Shown: positions 31,456 to 47,652, numbered from the stretch's first letter. The stretch is 64,000 bases of DNA from Cristatella mucedo (GCA_009760855.2 WPIO01000002.1:11880001-11944000); one strand, 5' to 3'. Notes: generated by a model not told the origin, from the sequence alone. Translations and numbers: made by a program.

Positions 31456-33435
31456 TTAAGTTATATATAGTTATAGTTTGGTTTGTAGCTGGATCAGGTA
31501 CTGACGGATGCAGTTTTCAAAATTTAAGACATTCGATGCGTGTTGCTCTCGTTTGTTCGTATGCAATTGTTGTGAAAGTTTGTACTATCTCACTTTACTT
31601 CTTGTCTTGTTCAAATGAAATTCAATTCCCAACTGAACTAAATAGAATTTCGTGTCACATTTATAATTGCGCAGAATCTCTTTCCATTGGTCAGTGCTGG
31701 CTAGCCAGTCAGCTGCTATGTAGTTTAAGCCACCCTGGTTTGGCCCTCGTGAAAGGTGCATGTCAGTAAAGGCAATTGTGTTATTCAGCCAGTATGCAGG
31801 TAGTCCATATTGACGAAGCTTAGCCTGAGATAGACGGCAGACCGTAAGCAGTGGTGAAATTAAGCTTTCTCACTTCTGGAGCTTTGGGGGTCTGATCTCG
31901 AATGACAGTGACAGTGGGTGTGGTGCTAGTTGTTGCAGTTTTTTGGGTCTGCCTTGCTCTTTTAGACTAGCAATGTTTGGTGTCTCTGGGGTGACTGTCA
32001 CAATTTGTTTACGACATCACTTCTCTCAGGCCTTTGGTGACTTTCTAATTAAGCAGTGCATCGACATACTTGTCTTGGAACTACTTGGAACTTAAAAGTG
32101 AGTGACAATACTTATCTTGCCACTCACTTTAAGGTTTCTTCTTTTTCCTGTTCATGCTTAATTATGTGAATGACTTACCCATAGGACTCCTTCTCATACT
32201 ACACCTTCCTGTGCCCTTAACCAATCTCACCCCCTAGAGGCTGTGCATGCAGCTCTAATGCGACCGGAGCCCAGAACTCAGTTGGAGCTGACATAATGAC
32301 ATCTCCGGGCCTGGCAATATTCAGGCGATGGTAAGTACCTAACCGTATCTCGCAGCAGTTGCTGTATGTGCTATGAACGGTCCTTAGTTTTAATTTGTGC
32401 TCTAATCGTCAATGCTGTTGTCACTAGTAAGGCAGTATGTGTTGTCACTAATAAGGCATTACGTTTTCTTTCCAGTCTGAATAAAGTGCCTAGAAAGAAG
32501 TCCAGTTCTCATAGCGAACTGTGCAAATATATTTCTCATACCCGAATGAGTAGTACTTCGATTTTGGTTTTATTCATCTAAACCAAATGTCCATGAAACC
32601 GACATTTGGACGGTTTGCAAAATAACGTCAATATTGCTAACTTGGACATAGTGCTATCTGCAGAGGGATCCATTTTGGTTTTGACTTGCGATTGGCCCCA
32701 GGCTGTCGGTTGTATGGCGCTAGTGGGAGCTAAGGTGCGGCAATGCAGTTGCACAGTATGTTCCAGCTATATACTCCGGTGCTGCATTAGCTACCGTCTG
32801 CATCCGTGAGTCAGATATGTGTACTGTCCTTACAGCAGCCTTCTGCTCACATTGCTAATGCAGTAATGCCTATTATGCACATCAGCTATGTGGCTTCGGA
32901 TCGTGATGTTCATTTCACAGCCATCCTCCTAATAACGTGGTTATGCTGCCTATCTAGATCAATCTTCTGACTCAATGTAATCCATGATATGATACTTTTG
33001 ATACAGACTGCCCGATGGTCTCACTCTTAAAGTTTTAGTGAGACTTCAAAACCTAGTACTGTTGCTGTAGCCCAATCCTGCTTATGCTAAACTTTGCCAG
33101 TATGTAAATGAGCCTGAAAAATCAGGAACTTCCCAATTGGTGGATGTGGATGTTGCGAACTTACCACTAGATGCATCACAGAGTGTGACCAGTACTACTG
33201 TCACCATAATGCATTCGCTAATCCATATTTTACTAGTGGCAGCTTGGCTTTGCCCATTTATTTCATGGAAAGGCACCGATTTGTATACAGTGGCCTGGAT
33301 TTACTTCAAGCCTATTGGCCGGTATTGCTTCCGAATGTTGGAGTTGAGCTGATTAAGCAACTGACGTTGCTGGACATCGCCCCATAGGATATCTTTATCA
33401 TCTCCAGCTTCAGGCTAGCAAGTAGTTGAGGTAGT

Positions 33436-33606
<171 letters not shown>

Positions 33607-35549
33607 GCAGGTATGTGTGTTAATTATGCTGAAATGCTTGTTCTTCGTTATCGTCTTCTGAGGATGGGAGACCGTGGCTCGCACACCCTGGCAGTTGCTT
33701 TCGAAGACACCTTTGTTTCCCACCTTACATAAATTCGGTCCTCATATTGTTTGATAGATCTTCCTTCTTTCAGGGTTTCGCGTTAATACAGAATAACATT
33801 CAGTTCACAAGACCGTAAAAGTACTGTCGCCGACTCGATACTTTTATATGCCACAAACCTCCCCATGCACCTGCTTCGTAAACGTCCTTAAAAGGGACTC
33901 ACAAAGGGTCCTTGAAGGCATTTAGTCCACCATGTACATCCACTTTAACAGAGGCAGTTGAGAAGCCTGGCCTTAGGCTTTTCCTTCTGCATGTCACTGT
34001 CACCTACGTGAGAATTAACTCACACTACCCAGCTGTTTAGTAAAGAGGGTGCATTCATACAAGCAGCCTGCTGCATAATGTGTTCTTGGTGTTTGGCTGT
34101 TGCATCGTGAGCATTAGGTGTATGAATGGCATGGTGAGAGATTCAGCTTTGATAACCATCGAATGATATTTAGCTTATTTGCAAACAATCATTGGGGTTC
34201 TCAAAGACCGGAACCATTGCAGAGCAGTGCCAGTGATGCCCATGCAAGATGAGAGGTGCTCAAGAAGGACTTGGTGATCGATAGTATCAAAAGCTGTAGA
34301 AAGACCGAGCAAAAAAAGCAGCAACAACAAATCAATGCATTGATAATGAAAACTCTGAATCCGGCAGGTATCACATCAGAATTTGAGAAACCTCGTTCAA
34401 TGTGATGTGGCAACTGCGATGCTCACGACAGACATGCCTAGATGCATAGTTTTGCACCATCTGTAAGCCCCGATTGCACATGCCGGTAGGCCAGCAAGCA
34501 GTGAGTTGTAGAAGTCGAGATGGGATGTCAAAAATGCATGGGCCAACTTGGATGTAATATTCCTATTTAAAAAAGCCCGAATTTATGCAATGTTATGTAG
34601 CTGCAAGTAGGCAGACTTGATTATGGAGCTGATGTGGTCGTCTAACGAAAGGTCACTTTGGAATATGACACCTAGATTTCATGCAGATTGAACAGGAGGT
34701 ATGCTGGCAGAGTCGATTTTGAGCGTTAGCCTTTCCAATTTCCGAATCACACTTGGTTGGCCCATAGCTAGTACTTTAGTTTTACCATCATTTAATTTAA
34801 GAAAATTTGCTGCCATGCATGTCATCAATAAATGCAGCAAAGGAGTTAAGAGAACTAGACGTGCTCGAAAGCTGTGAGGGATCAAAGTGAAGGTACATCC
34901 GAGTGTCATCCACATAGAAGTGAAAGCCTAGATTGTGCTTGGCAATCACATCGACAAGATGGAGAGTATAAACCGTGAAAAGAACCGAACCTAGCACGGA
35001 TCCCTGAGGTACCCCATATTTCAGAGTTACCTCGGATAATCTGTGGCCATTCACATCAATACTCTGGAGTCTCCCACTGAGATAGGATCTGAACCACTGC
35101 AGAGCAGTGTCAGCGATGCCTTGGAGAGATGAGAGGTGCTCTAGAAGGACTTGGTGATCGATAGTATTAAAAGCTGCCAAAAGTTCGAGCAAAACAAGCA
35201 AACACACTCTACCCATGTCTGCATTTTTAAGTAGGTCGTTGTACACCCAAAGCAATACTGACTTTGTGGAGTGATTAGCTCTAAAACCAGACTGGAACTT
35301 ACTAGCACGGTTTGAAGTTTCAATATGAGTTCAGTTGGTCTGTCACGACTCGTTCCAGTGTATTTTATAGGAACGGTAGAAGGGCGACTGGGCAGAAATT
35401 GCTCGAGTTCTCTTGGTCTGGTGTCGCTTTCTTGAGTAGTGGCCGAATGCAGGCATTGAGGTGTTGCAAGAAATTGAGGGACAGCATTCTAAAGGCATGC
35501 TGTCATCGTAGGGATGGGCTCCCTGATCTTTTCTATCTTCTGAACAAAG

Positions 35550-35557
35550 AAGCTAGA
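35550..35557 (+). repeat. Left target duplication of nested MITE
   Basis: AAGCTAGA, repeated at 36171-36178. Confidence 0.75.
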
Positions 35558-36063
35558 GAAAAGGGGTCAGCAAACGTTTCGGCCTACTAGGTTATTTCAG
35601 GAGGTCAAGAAGGCATTCCAGGCCTGAGGAAGCCATGCCCACTCCACTGGGCAAATGGAGTGGGTGTGGTCAGACGAACAAGCAGGCAGTCGCTACAGAC
35701 ACACTGACTGACACTGCAATGATAGGGGTAGACATTTATCACCGATGCCCGGTCCGGCGTTTCAGTTTCCTGTAAGCGCCTGACACCAGCTCTGAATATA
35801 AACACTGGCCAGAGCTTGAGCTGCAACCAGCAGTCATGAAGGGAAACAAAAACCATGACAATTCAGTTAGGCCAGATCCAGCAATAAATAAGTTTGCACG
35901 CTGACATTTGCATTTGCATGCTGACATTTGCATGCTGACCCTGTGCATGTCACCCCTAACCATGATATTCGTGTTGTGTGTTTATTAAGCATAATATTTC
36001 CCTGTCTAGCAAATGTAAAGCACTAGAAAGAGATTGAGTTCTTTTAGGGCACTTTATTAATTG

Positions 36064-36096
<33 letters not shown>

Positions 36097-36170
36097 GTAG
36101 AAGGCGTTAGGCCGGGCTAGAATACTAGCTAGGCCATATCTGGCCTACAGGCCGGAATTTGCCGACCTCC
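35558..36170 (+). mobile_element. Non-autonomous hAT (MITE-like) nested in LINE E
   Basis: 613 bp between 8-bp AAGCTAGA duplications. Left end GGGGTCAGCAAACGTTTCGGCC and right end (reversed) GGAGGTCGGCAAATTCCGGCC resemble each other and typical hAT ends. It contains its own passenger: a LINE 3'-tail copy with an ATT repeat at 35880-36095. No transposase. Confidence 0.7.
36065..36096 (+). repeat. ATT microsatellite (LINE/SINE tail)
   Basis: Ten or so ATT units ending a LINE 3'-tail copy. Confidence 0.9.
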
Positions 36171-38265
36171 AAGCTAGATCATTACATGGATCACTAGGTA
36201 AGGAGCTAAACTGTGAGCGGTTGAAGAGATGGTTGATCGTTGACATCAGCATTTTTGGATTGTGCATCTGTGATTCAACAAGGTTTTTTTTAGAAGCTAG
36301 ACTTGGCCTTTGCTAGGATCGATTGGTATGACCTACATTAGTCCTCGTGTGACTGTCGATGGACAGTCAGTCCTGATCTTTCGTATGCTTTTTCAAGCTT
36401 GGGCTTAGTAGACCTGGCTTGTTCAATGTCTGTGATAAACGATAGGCCGTCTGGGCGAGGGCACACAGTGCGCTTAGTCAGAGGTGCAAACTCATCAAGC
36501 ATATCAGCTAGTCTCGTGTTGTAGCAATCTACCAAGGATGACAGGTCGGAAGGGGGACTGAGCAGCAGAGGCAAGGCAGATATTCTTGCACGGAGAGCAT
36601 CGATGTCAATGGTCTTGATGTTTCGCGATTCATAGGTGATTGTAGAGAAGGAGGAGGAAGAGGGCACAGGCTGTATACTGAATGAGATCTGCATGTGGTC
36701 AGATAAGCAGGATTTGGTAGTAATTGGTGATGGAAAAGTGCAGTTGTATGAGAAAATATGGTCGAGTGTGTGACCCTTGATGTGAGTCGGGCGATGCACA
36801 TGAGCTGCAAGAGACAATGAGTCAGTCAATCACGAAATTCAGTGCTGAAGGTGTCAGATAAGTTATCAAAGTGAATGTTGAAAACATCCATAATGAGGAA
36901 GGATCGATTTCTTGCACACAGAATTGCAATGAGATCGGAGAAATCTGAGATGAAGGAGGACTGGGTACCTGGTGGGCGATAGACTACTGCCACCATCGGT
37001 AGTTTGTTGCTGGGTGAAATTGATTCGAAAGACTGCTTCGAGAGTACTGCAAATGGCTTGAAGTTGAATTTCGAGCACATGATAATAGCAACTCTACCTC
37101 CAGTTTTGAGTGATTTGGGGGTGTGAAAGAATGAGAAACCAGTCGAGATAGTGTCTTTAATTGTAGGGCAGTTTATCGATTTTAGCCAAGTTTCAGTTAG
37201 GGCGAGCAGGTCGAAACCATTTTTAGAAATAAGGTGGCCTATTACTTGTGGTTTATTTCACATTAAGCAAGGATTCCAAAGAAAAGCGTTAAGTTGGGCC
37301 GCCGGAGTTATAACAGGCCTGATGACCACTAAGTTCGAGAGATTCACAGTGACGCATGTGAGGGAACGAGCTGAGCGCTTCGAGACAATGCTAGGAATAC
37401 CAAAAGAGCTGCTGCTCAACTTGCAGTTCCAGCCACAGGAGTGGTGTCTAAGCTGCCGGTCCCAGCTACTGCAGCAGCTGCTTTTCGTTTGGTAATTCCT
37501 AATTTGCGAATCTTAGCGACAACAGTAACATCTAGGAATGCATTTGAACTATGATGACCAAGCGATAATAGGTGTGCACAATAAAAAAAAATCATAACTA
37601 ACATGCAGGTTACTAGCAACTGGCATAGCTAAGGCCGCAGCCAGCATGGGAGACCCAGCAGCCCAAAGTGATAGGCTTGTAGATGTCCACAAGGATGTAA
37701 TTTCTTACGCGTTACGGTCAAACAACGATCAGATTATCTTTAAATAGGTCTTAGCTGTATATCGGTTTCCGTATTCGATGTTTGCAATGAACTTCTTTTT
37801 TTGGAAGAGAATTCTGCAAAGGACAAGGAACACAGTGAGCGAGCTCGGTGTCGGGAGGCGTTTTTCTGCTCTTTACGTGAACATAACATCGTCCCGGATC
37901 GCACATACTGTATAATCTCCATATTTAGCAGTCGGAAAGCAATGCCTAATAAAATTGTGCCAAGTCTTTGATCATGCTCAGTATGCTCTAGATTGTCACC
38001 AGGTTTAGGCTTTTGTATGTGACTTGATCATTTTATTGTGTTTGTGACCTAGTCAGTTTAAAAATTCAGAACTTGCAGTACCTGATGTATCCCTGTGTTG
38101 GTGCTGGATACGTGTTTATTTGGTCACTCAACTGTCACTATGCCCAAGAGTATGCTGTTTGGGCAGCACACCACCAGCCTCATATATGTACTGCTTGTAG
38201 CTCGGCCCACCAAAGCAAGTTTATATTTTACAAGCACATTTTACAAGCTTTCAATGTCTATCTAG

Positions 38266-38384
38266 GTCTCACTCCCCTTGGCAGTATGCTCTATGAAGAT
38301 GTACATCTTCTGAGCAAGGATGTCAGCGATTCCACGAAGGAGGTCATCGTCTACTTGAGTCTGATCCCTGTGCTGGAGGCTGTG
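38266..38384 (+). CDS. ANKH: ANKH-like exon 4 (residues 101-140)
   Basis: Acceptor TATCTAG|GTC joins the phase-1 end of exon 3; donor GCTGTG|GTACGT leaves phase 0. LTPLGSMLYEDVHLLSKDVS then KEVIVYLSLIPVLEAV aligns with vertebrate YSDLGYYIINKLHHVDESV...FLYLAAFPFMDAM: extracytoplasmic loop followed by a membrane segment. Confidence 0.88.
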
Positions 38385-40555
<2,171 letters not shown>

Positions 40556-40639
40556 GCTAAATACCACGAAGGTGCTCTAATTTCGAAGAAGCTAACAATT
40601 TTGGCTGGAGCATCCAATATGACGGATTTTTCTCTCCAG
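40556..40639 (+). CDS. ANKH: ANKH-like exon 5 (residues 141-168)
   Basis: Acceptor CTTGCAG|GCT, donor CTCCAG|GTATTA, exactly 28 codons in phase 0. AKYHEGALISKK and GASNMTDFSLQ line up without gaps with the 28-residue vertebrate stretch AWTHAGILLKHK..GCASISDVIAQ. Too short for an ORF search but fully supported by homology and splice sites. Confidence 0.88.
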
Positions 40640-41149
40640 GTATTAGGAATTGGTATTTTTAGCCATGCTTCGAGGTAGATCAAAGTCATCCGTGTTTGGT
40701 CTGAACTCTGCTAACCTTGGCAAATGAAACGACCTCGACCTTCCCGCAGGGCGGGATAAGCGATATGGAGTTCGTAGTAGGCTGCCGGGTGTATCTATTA
40801 AGTACATGTGTTCTCGTGGTTTTTCTCGCTTAAAATTAAGTTTTGGGCGTATTGAGTATATTCTTAAGCCTTGCTGTTCTACTTTTACTCGTGTTGCATG
40901 TTTTCCAGAGGTAATGGTAACACTAGTTTGCATTAGTGACGTAGCTTAGCGATGGCTCAGTATACTGGATGTGTCATTACCTATTTAATTCCCGATGCTG
41001 TCCTAAATACTAGAGGCTTTGCCATCGGTGCAGATGATATTATTAATAGATGATATTAAACGTTTTCTGCGGTAATATAATGATTCACTATTGCTATTGG
41101 TATTTCCCTGCTTATGGATTGTTGAATGAGCAAGCTTTTCTCTTTTAAT

Positions 41150-41540
41150 ATCAGCCGTGAGATGCTTCCAAGCTGGTTGATGCATTTGTGACATCCCGGC
41201 TAGACTTCTGTGACTTTATTCTCGCAGGTCCTCTTGCCTGTTCACCAAGACACTTATAGCTGGTGTGCAACTCTTGCTGCAGGTAGGCTTGTCTGTCGTG
41301 ATTCCACAATAGCCACGTCACACTACTTCTCATCGACCTGCACCAATTCCATATCTAGCTGAATGTCGATTTCAAGGTTTAGTTTTTCACTTTGTGAGCA
41401 CTTCATTTTCTTGCTCCATCTTACATACAGAAAACAACTTTCCAGTCAAGCTATGCATCGTACTTGCAGCTCCTCTGACTCAAGTGGTTTAGCTGTGCCT
41501 CTAACCAATCTCAAATATGTCTCAAAAATAGCCGACACTG
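41150..41540 (+). mobile_element. LINE C-terminal fragment
   Basis: AFVTSRLDFCDF and, after shifts, LLIDLHQF-type sequence, equivalent to FVTSCLDFC...LHWLPV of LINE A. Confidence 0.6.
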
Positions 41541-43154
41541 AAATTTGGTTATGACAAGATGACAATGAACTGGAAGGCATTCCAAGATTGCTGTGGAAGT
41601 GACAATTAAAAAGGCTTTGGTCTTACACAGAGGACTCCTGATATGATATTTACCTTCTGAAGGCAGCCGAGAATCGCTGCTTAGATACGAAGTGAGCTTG
41701 AATTTGAAGTGAAATGACCAACGTGAAAAACCTGTGCCCTTTCAGCAGCAGGCATGCCCATGTAAAATGACTGTATGTAAAGTGACTTTTAACATGTTTA
41801 AATTGCATCGACATATATGTAGTTATCCTACGGTGCAATAGATAAGTCATTATTATATGCTAAGGACTTAAAAAAGAAATTAAGTTCTCTGAGCATACTA
41901 TGCAACAATATTATCGTAAATAATGATAATACATTTGCTATACTGCCTTCAGTGAACTCAATCTCTTTGTAGGCACTTTTCATTCGCTGATTGTTATTAT
42001 TATAATTATTAGTGAAAGTTCACATTGAATACACTTAAATTGTGTAAAGATCCTTTTTGAGATGTGCTGCCAGAGTCTGTAAGTTATTTTTATAGGTCTT
42101 GAATTTGACGAAGTTTGCTGCCATTCAAGTGCAAAATTCATTAATGTAAGCTCTACGGAAGTAAAGAGAATCATACATGCCGAATGGCTTGGAGGTATCC
42201 AAGTACACACCAAGCTGTGTCATTTGCAATCAAAACCTGTATTTTGCTTTAGAACTGCATTACCTATATACTTATTGATACTCTGCATGTTAGAACTTAT
42301 CATTTTATCATGCTTCCTTGACAGCATATGTACAGTGCCTAGAAAGAGATTAAGTTCTTAAGGGTGCTATGCAAGTTCATTTTTATTTTTTATTATTAAT
42401 ATTAATTTTTGTCCACTGCAATAGCTAAGGCTGTTCCACCGATAGCATACGTATATTTTCTGAATAGTCTCTGTTCCAAGGCCCCATGAGGCAGCAGGGG
42501 ATTGCACTGCTTTTGTTTTAGAGCCAAAATGCTTAGAGTGCATTAATCAATCGCACCAACTGCTGCTGCCTTATTTCGGCAACTTAGGGTTACTTTGATT
42601 CGGAGCCTGCAAGGAGGCAAGAAAAAAAATTGATTCTGAGCATTGATCATGTTGATTATGATGATCTGATGGCCAACAGTTGCCTAATGTCAATATCTAA
42701 GACATGTTTTGATAAGGTGAAACCGTTATGTTGACTCCAGTTGTTATTCCTTATTGGGAAGTACTGCAAACAACTTCAGCTCAACTTGCTATCAGGTAGG
42801 CTGCTTTTATAATTTTTTAGAAAGGTGAGAGGTGGCTGCATGTGGCTAGGTGACGATAGGTAATACGCTCGAGAGCCAAACAGCATGGCCACCTAAAATG
42901 GTCACCAAGCCCTAAAAATAATTTTGAATCTAGTATAAAAAGAAGCTATTGGAACGCACTGTAATTATGCGGTTTTTTAAAATAAGCATAGATAACATGT
43001 AAACGTTATAATACAATATTAGTAATTTATAGTGCTCAAATGAGGTTGTACCAACAGGTTTTGCAATCACTCGTCTGAATCATTTTGAATTAAAGCAGAT
43101 TAAACATGCAGCATTATCATTCTCAAAGCACTATGTAAATTTGGTGGAAAATGT

Positions 43155-43312
43155 TGGCTTATTCAACAGCCTTATTAATATAGCTGCAGTAGATAGAGCC
43201 TTACCGACTATCACTACCGCTTGCAGGGAGCAATAAAGAATCGTCCTTATGCAGGACTCAAATCCACCACCTGGGTCGTGAAGAGCGAGCACCTTATACG
43301 ACCCACTAGTGC
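43155..43312 (-). mobile_element. tRNA-derived SINE, copy 4
   Basis: Minus-strand copy with AGAGCCTTACCGACTATCACTACC and a degraded B box (GGACTCAAATCC). Confidence 0.75.
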
Positions 43313-43647
43313 TTGGAGCCTTCTACCCACATCATCTCTGCATAACCTCATTGCACCAGGCACTGCATCGTTCTGGAGTAGGACTGAAGAGACGTCTTGC
43401 ATCACACTGATAGATATTGCATGCACAAAGCCTTGATAATCGCCACACAAGCATCTCCCTATCATGACCTTTTGCTGCTAAATTGCACTGTCTACTGAAG
43501 GCTATAATCATCGAGACCTTTATTGTCGGGCATGGAACGATGCCTCGAAGCTTTGCTCTTTATCAGTCTGTCCTCGTAGGTTTTAATGACTCCTGAGCTA
43601 TCAGGCCTTTTTCCATTATCCATGCTGCCAATCGTAGCAATCTTGTA

Positions 43648-43875
43648 ATAATAATAATAATAATAATAATGGTAATAATACATTTGATAAAGCGCCCTCA
43701 GAGAACTCAGTCTCTTTTTAGCGCTTTACATTTGCTGCAAAAGAAGCACGATCGATGGTTAGTGGTAGCATGCTCAATAAACAACAAAAATAACATGGTT
43801 AGGGGTGAAATACACATAATCAGCATGCACGTGTGGCAAGTGGCAGCATGCACAGTGTCAGCATGCATAAGCCCT
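43648..43875 (-). mobile_element. LINE 3'-UTR-only copy
   Basis: AAT repeat, GATAAAGCGCCCTCAGAGAACTC and the GCATGC/GTCAGCATGC motifs. Confidence 0.7.
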
Positions 43876-45827
43876 TATTCAAGTTGTATGTAATTATAGT
43901 CTCACTGATACACAATCCTTTAATCGTTGCAACGTTTTCAAGTCCTGTTGGGTGAAATGTCCACAATTGGCCTTGGTAAAGGCAGTCAACTTCCTTGTCT
44001 TACTATTGCCGATTGGTGATAATGTGACGTCAGGAAGTGAGAGCAATCGGTTCGGTGTCACTTTCTTATTGCTGTGCATGGCTTAGTATTTCAGAAAACA
44101 AGCTATGCAGTCATTTAAGAGTTTTAAAGAACAGGGATTTCATTTATTTTCAAATGACTTTAAATACCCATTCTCTCGTCATTTTGCTGTCATAGACCCT
44201 GGTTTATGAAAACCCCATCGTGGAAGACACCGATTTCATTGAAGTGCTTTTGTTTAGTGGTTCGCAGTCAAACGCCTATTATTCATCGTAAACCCGGAGT
44301 CGGCAATGCATTTGAGCTGTCGAGTGTAGCCGGTCCAGATCTTTAAGCCAGATTTCTACAAGTTATCATTTAATAACATTTTGTGGGTGTATGCAGTTTC
44401 ATTAGACTCTAATGGCAGCCTGCATTCTCGAGGTGTTACCCATAGCTGTGCTCACCCATATCAAGACTTTAGCGATGTAGCTAGCTGGTTTATTCTCTGC
44501 TTAACCCAAGTGCTCAGAAAACGCAATGCCTTCGGCAGCAGCTTGCAACTGCTGGAGTGTAACCATTGCGAGCCAGCCCGAAGGTGGACTATACACCTCG
44601 ACTTGCAGGCTCCGCCAAAGAGATTAGTGGGTTTCAGAATAGGCGAAATTCTGATGATTATGACAGCCCTTTACTGGTCTGGCTCAGATGTAGTACACGA
44701 GTAATCCCCGTGTCATTCTGTACTAAAGAAAGTAGTTCCCAGTGCATTCGAGAGTAGGAAAAGCAAATTTTGCAATACAATAATTTTCTTAAGTGAAGAA
44801 ATATATTTGAAGATGATGTCGTATCAGTGTTGGTGAACTTCGCTAAAAATGACGTCAATGGCAAGCATTATAAATGCTTTCGTCAGGTAGCAGTTATTTC
44901 CCGGAGAGCTCGGGTAGCTGGCATTCCTTCAACACGAAAATGTTATATGGTAAGAATAGCTGACAAACACTGAGAGAGTGGCACAGCGAGGTTAGATTTC
45001 TGCCTATTGAAAAAGAAAAATTTGGGAATCATGCTACATAAGGTAGGCATTACAGGAGCACTAATGATTTCCGAGATATGTGAAATCAACAATATTAACA
45101 AGCAACGTTAACTCTGTACGATGGAAACAAGGAATTGGCCTAAAGGCTCTGTGCTGGCAAGCTGATGGAATGACAGGACCGTTAAAATGCAATCTATTCT
45201 GTAAGGCAAACAATAAACCGTATGCAATGGGCTAGGACTATGCCTGCCGAATCTTGGCTGACCAGGAAAAAGCTTTATGGAGTGATTAATTGTAGTTTGC
45301 ATTTTTAGTTCTGGGCTTGGATAGAATATGTGAAGCAAGTCGTTAATGAAAGCACACCAAGTTGATTGTTTTCAAAAGGTCAAGTTTGGTGGAAGATGAG
45401 TAGTGATATGGGACTGCTTCAGAGCAACCAATACTTGTACTCTCAGTCGCATAGAAAGTATTATGAACCTGCATAAATACTATTGCAATTGTGCTGAGAG
45501 GGCTGGATTTTTCACAGCAACAAGATAGCTATCTTCTTCAAGCTGCACTGTTGGTGAGACAATTTTGCGACTGCAGTCTGTGATAGCTAACACCCACTGA
45601 GTGCCTTGCTTATGGCCAAGCACTCTAGCGCTGATCTGAACCCCATCTGAAAACTTTGTGAGGCTTTGAGGCTCAACTTAAGATCATCAGCTACTTTTTA
45701 TCATCTCGAGTGATATCTTATATTAGGCTATATGTAACTGATAGCTAGATATTGCCTCGAATTTACATATCAGGATGAGAGCTTCCGTATTAACCAGCAT
45801 TCAGTAGTAGTCAGAAATCAGGGTAGA

Positions 45828-45990
45828 TGGCCCACTATGTGAAGTGGTTGCTCGTCGGTTCCGAGGTCGTCGGTTCGAATCTAGCAGCTGGCGACTCTCT
45901 ATTGCCACTGCAAGCGGTGGTGATAGCCTTGAAGGCTCTTCTGCCGCTTTTTAAAAAATGCTGCTAAGTCAGCTAGTATAATTTTTAGAC
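45828..45990 (+). mobile_element. tRNA-derived SINE, copy 5
   Basis: B box CGGTTCGAATCTA, body ATTGCCACTGCAAGCGGTGG, tail AGTCAGCTAGTATAATTTTT. Confidence 0.8.
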
Positions 45991-47487
45991 CCACTTCCTG
46001 GTACCCTCATCCATTTATTAATTAGCTACTGCTTTATACCAGGTTGATCTATCATCTTGGTCCTCTGCATGTGAGTAATACATCATGAATGTTCTACAGG
46101 GATGAATTATCAAAGCAAGACTTTCTGATAAGCATAGCTGGTCATTGTCCCGGCAAATGACAGAGCCTGCATATGTATGCATGTACGCATGCATACAGTG
46201 TATAAATATTTTGAATTTATGTATACCCAGCTATGCATAAAGGTCTAATTATCTAGTAGACGACATATATTATGTAACGGACACATATTGCACATTATGT
46301 ATGAATACGTACCTCTCTTGGCATGCATCTTCACAATGACTAAGCCGTCATTGTTCTGAGGATTGTATCCAATTAGTCAGTGGAAGCCGAAGCTGCTTTT
46401 GGAGAGCAACCGTGCCACATTATTTTAGAGGCTGCTGGAATTCGGACTGTGCAAATCACAGCCAGTGGTGTAGGGCCGTGAAGAATCATGCAGACTGCAA
46501 ATAATGGTCTCAGTCGTGCAGATTGCAATATTTCCACCTCTCTTGCTGGTTACTAATTTGCATCTGATTTCGCACAAAAAGAAACGTCTGACCTAAGTGC
46601 TACGCAGAATAGCTATAGAATGGATGCCAACGAGCTCGCATTAATTATAATAATCAAACATTCGTATATCTCCCCAAGAGAATCCAATATCTTTGTAGGC
46701 TTTTTACAAAGGCTGGAAAGAAAGCATCTCAATTGGCCAGTGGCAAAATTCCTGCCAGAGTCTGCATGTATAGCAGCTTACAAAAAACAATTCACCAGGA
46801 CCACTGCATATGGGTTTGTTTCACTGTGACCTCATCATTTTCGCCAAGGGACAGAGTGCATCAACTACTGCACTGGCCTTCAGTGGACACCGTGATGCAC
46901 TATTTAGTTATCCTGAGATTCACTGTTGGCCACAGCCCGACAAGACCTGTCTTGACTAGTATATCTCATAGCTGCCAACCCTAACTGATGGCCGGCCATT
47001 AATTCGTGATTTATGCAAGCAGCAGTAGGAGCTCCCATGCCGTGCTGCACCGATTACAGAATCGACTCGCCGAGGTACTGCGTGGTACCTCTGGCGAAAT
47101 GCTTGTCCATGCTTTGTGGCGGTTCTTACGGTAGCACCTTGACGATCCCGTGGTTCCGCTCTTCAGATTCCTTATCTGGTCACCTTGCCTCACAGAGTTT
47201 CCAAATGTCTGCATCGACGACTATCCCGGCTGGCAGCACATTTTGTTGGGTTTTTAAAAACCGTGCACATTGCTTCTGTTTGAAGAATGGGTTGGGAAGT
47301 TGTATTTCAATGGGGGGCCATCAATCTCAAGCTTGGCATTAAGTATGGGCTAAAACTCTTTAGCTGTACCACTGCCAGTAACATCTTTCTTTGGCAAGAT
47401 GCTCTTAGCTTGCTGTTCTCATGCCGTGCTCCAGCCATTAAGTGCCATGCCTGTCATGAATGCACTGTGGCATGGCTTCCTTTGCAG

Positions 47488-47652
47488 GTGGTGTTCACCA
47501 TCTGTTTACTTTTTACGTCGACAAACACTGATCCTGTGCTTATACCCATCTTCTCCCTGTATGCTGGCTACATTGGACGTCTGATCCTGTGTACAGGATT
47601 CTTCTATGTCTATGTGTATCGCAGTCTGCAGGACAGGCACTCCGAGGGAGCA
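47488..47652 (+). CDS. ANKH: ANKH-like exon 6 (residues 169-223)
   Basis: Acceptor CCTTTGCAG|GTG, donor GGAGCA|GTAAGT (perfect consensus), 55 codons, phase 0-0. VVFTICLLFTS, then DPVLIPIFSLYAGYIGRL and FYVYVYRSLQDRHSEGA aligns closely with vertebrate VVFVAILL...EPLLIPILSLYMGALVR. Two membrane segments joined by a short loop. The + strand frame upstream (47287-47487) is intron read-through and not part of the protein. Confidence 0.92.

Larger units (their letters stand above)
34200..37890 (-). mobile_element. LINE copy E, near full length, interrupted
   Basis: Minus strand. The 5' region at 37.89-37.2 kb matches copy B's 5' part. Endonuclease at 37.1-36.83 kb (VVYRPPGT), linker 36.83-36.18 kb, MITE 35.56-36.17 kb, RT 35.45-34.80 kb (LLELLAAFNTID, GVPQGSVLG, YVDDTRMYL), C-terminal part to about 34.4 kb, and a rearranged RT scrap at 34.2-34.33 kb. 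Numerous lesions. Confidence 0.85.
40640..47487 (+). other. Intron 5
   Basis: 6.8 kb. LINE fragment at 41.15-41.54 kb, LINE/SINE tails at 41.92, 42.34 and 43.65 kb, and SINEs at 43.16 and 45.83 kb. The rest (for example 44.1-45.8 kb and 46.0-47.4 kb) has no recognised content. Confidence 0.65.

Noticed and set aside
44381-44704. 107-codon + strand frame in intron 5
   Set aside because: No domain, no splice-compatible role in the ANKH-like gene, and average composition; chance frame.
47013-47342. 109-codon frame just upstream of exon 6
   Set aside because: No similarity to ANKH; exon 6 is fully explained from 47488 with an acceptor.
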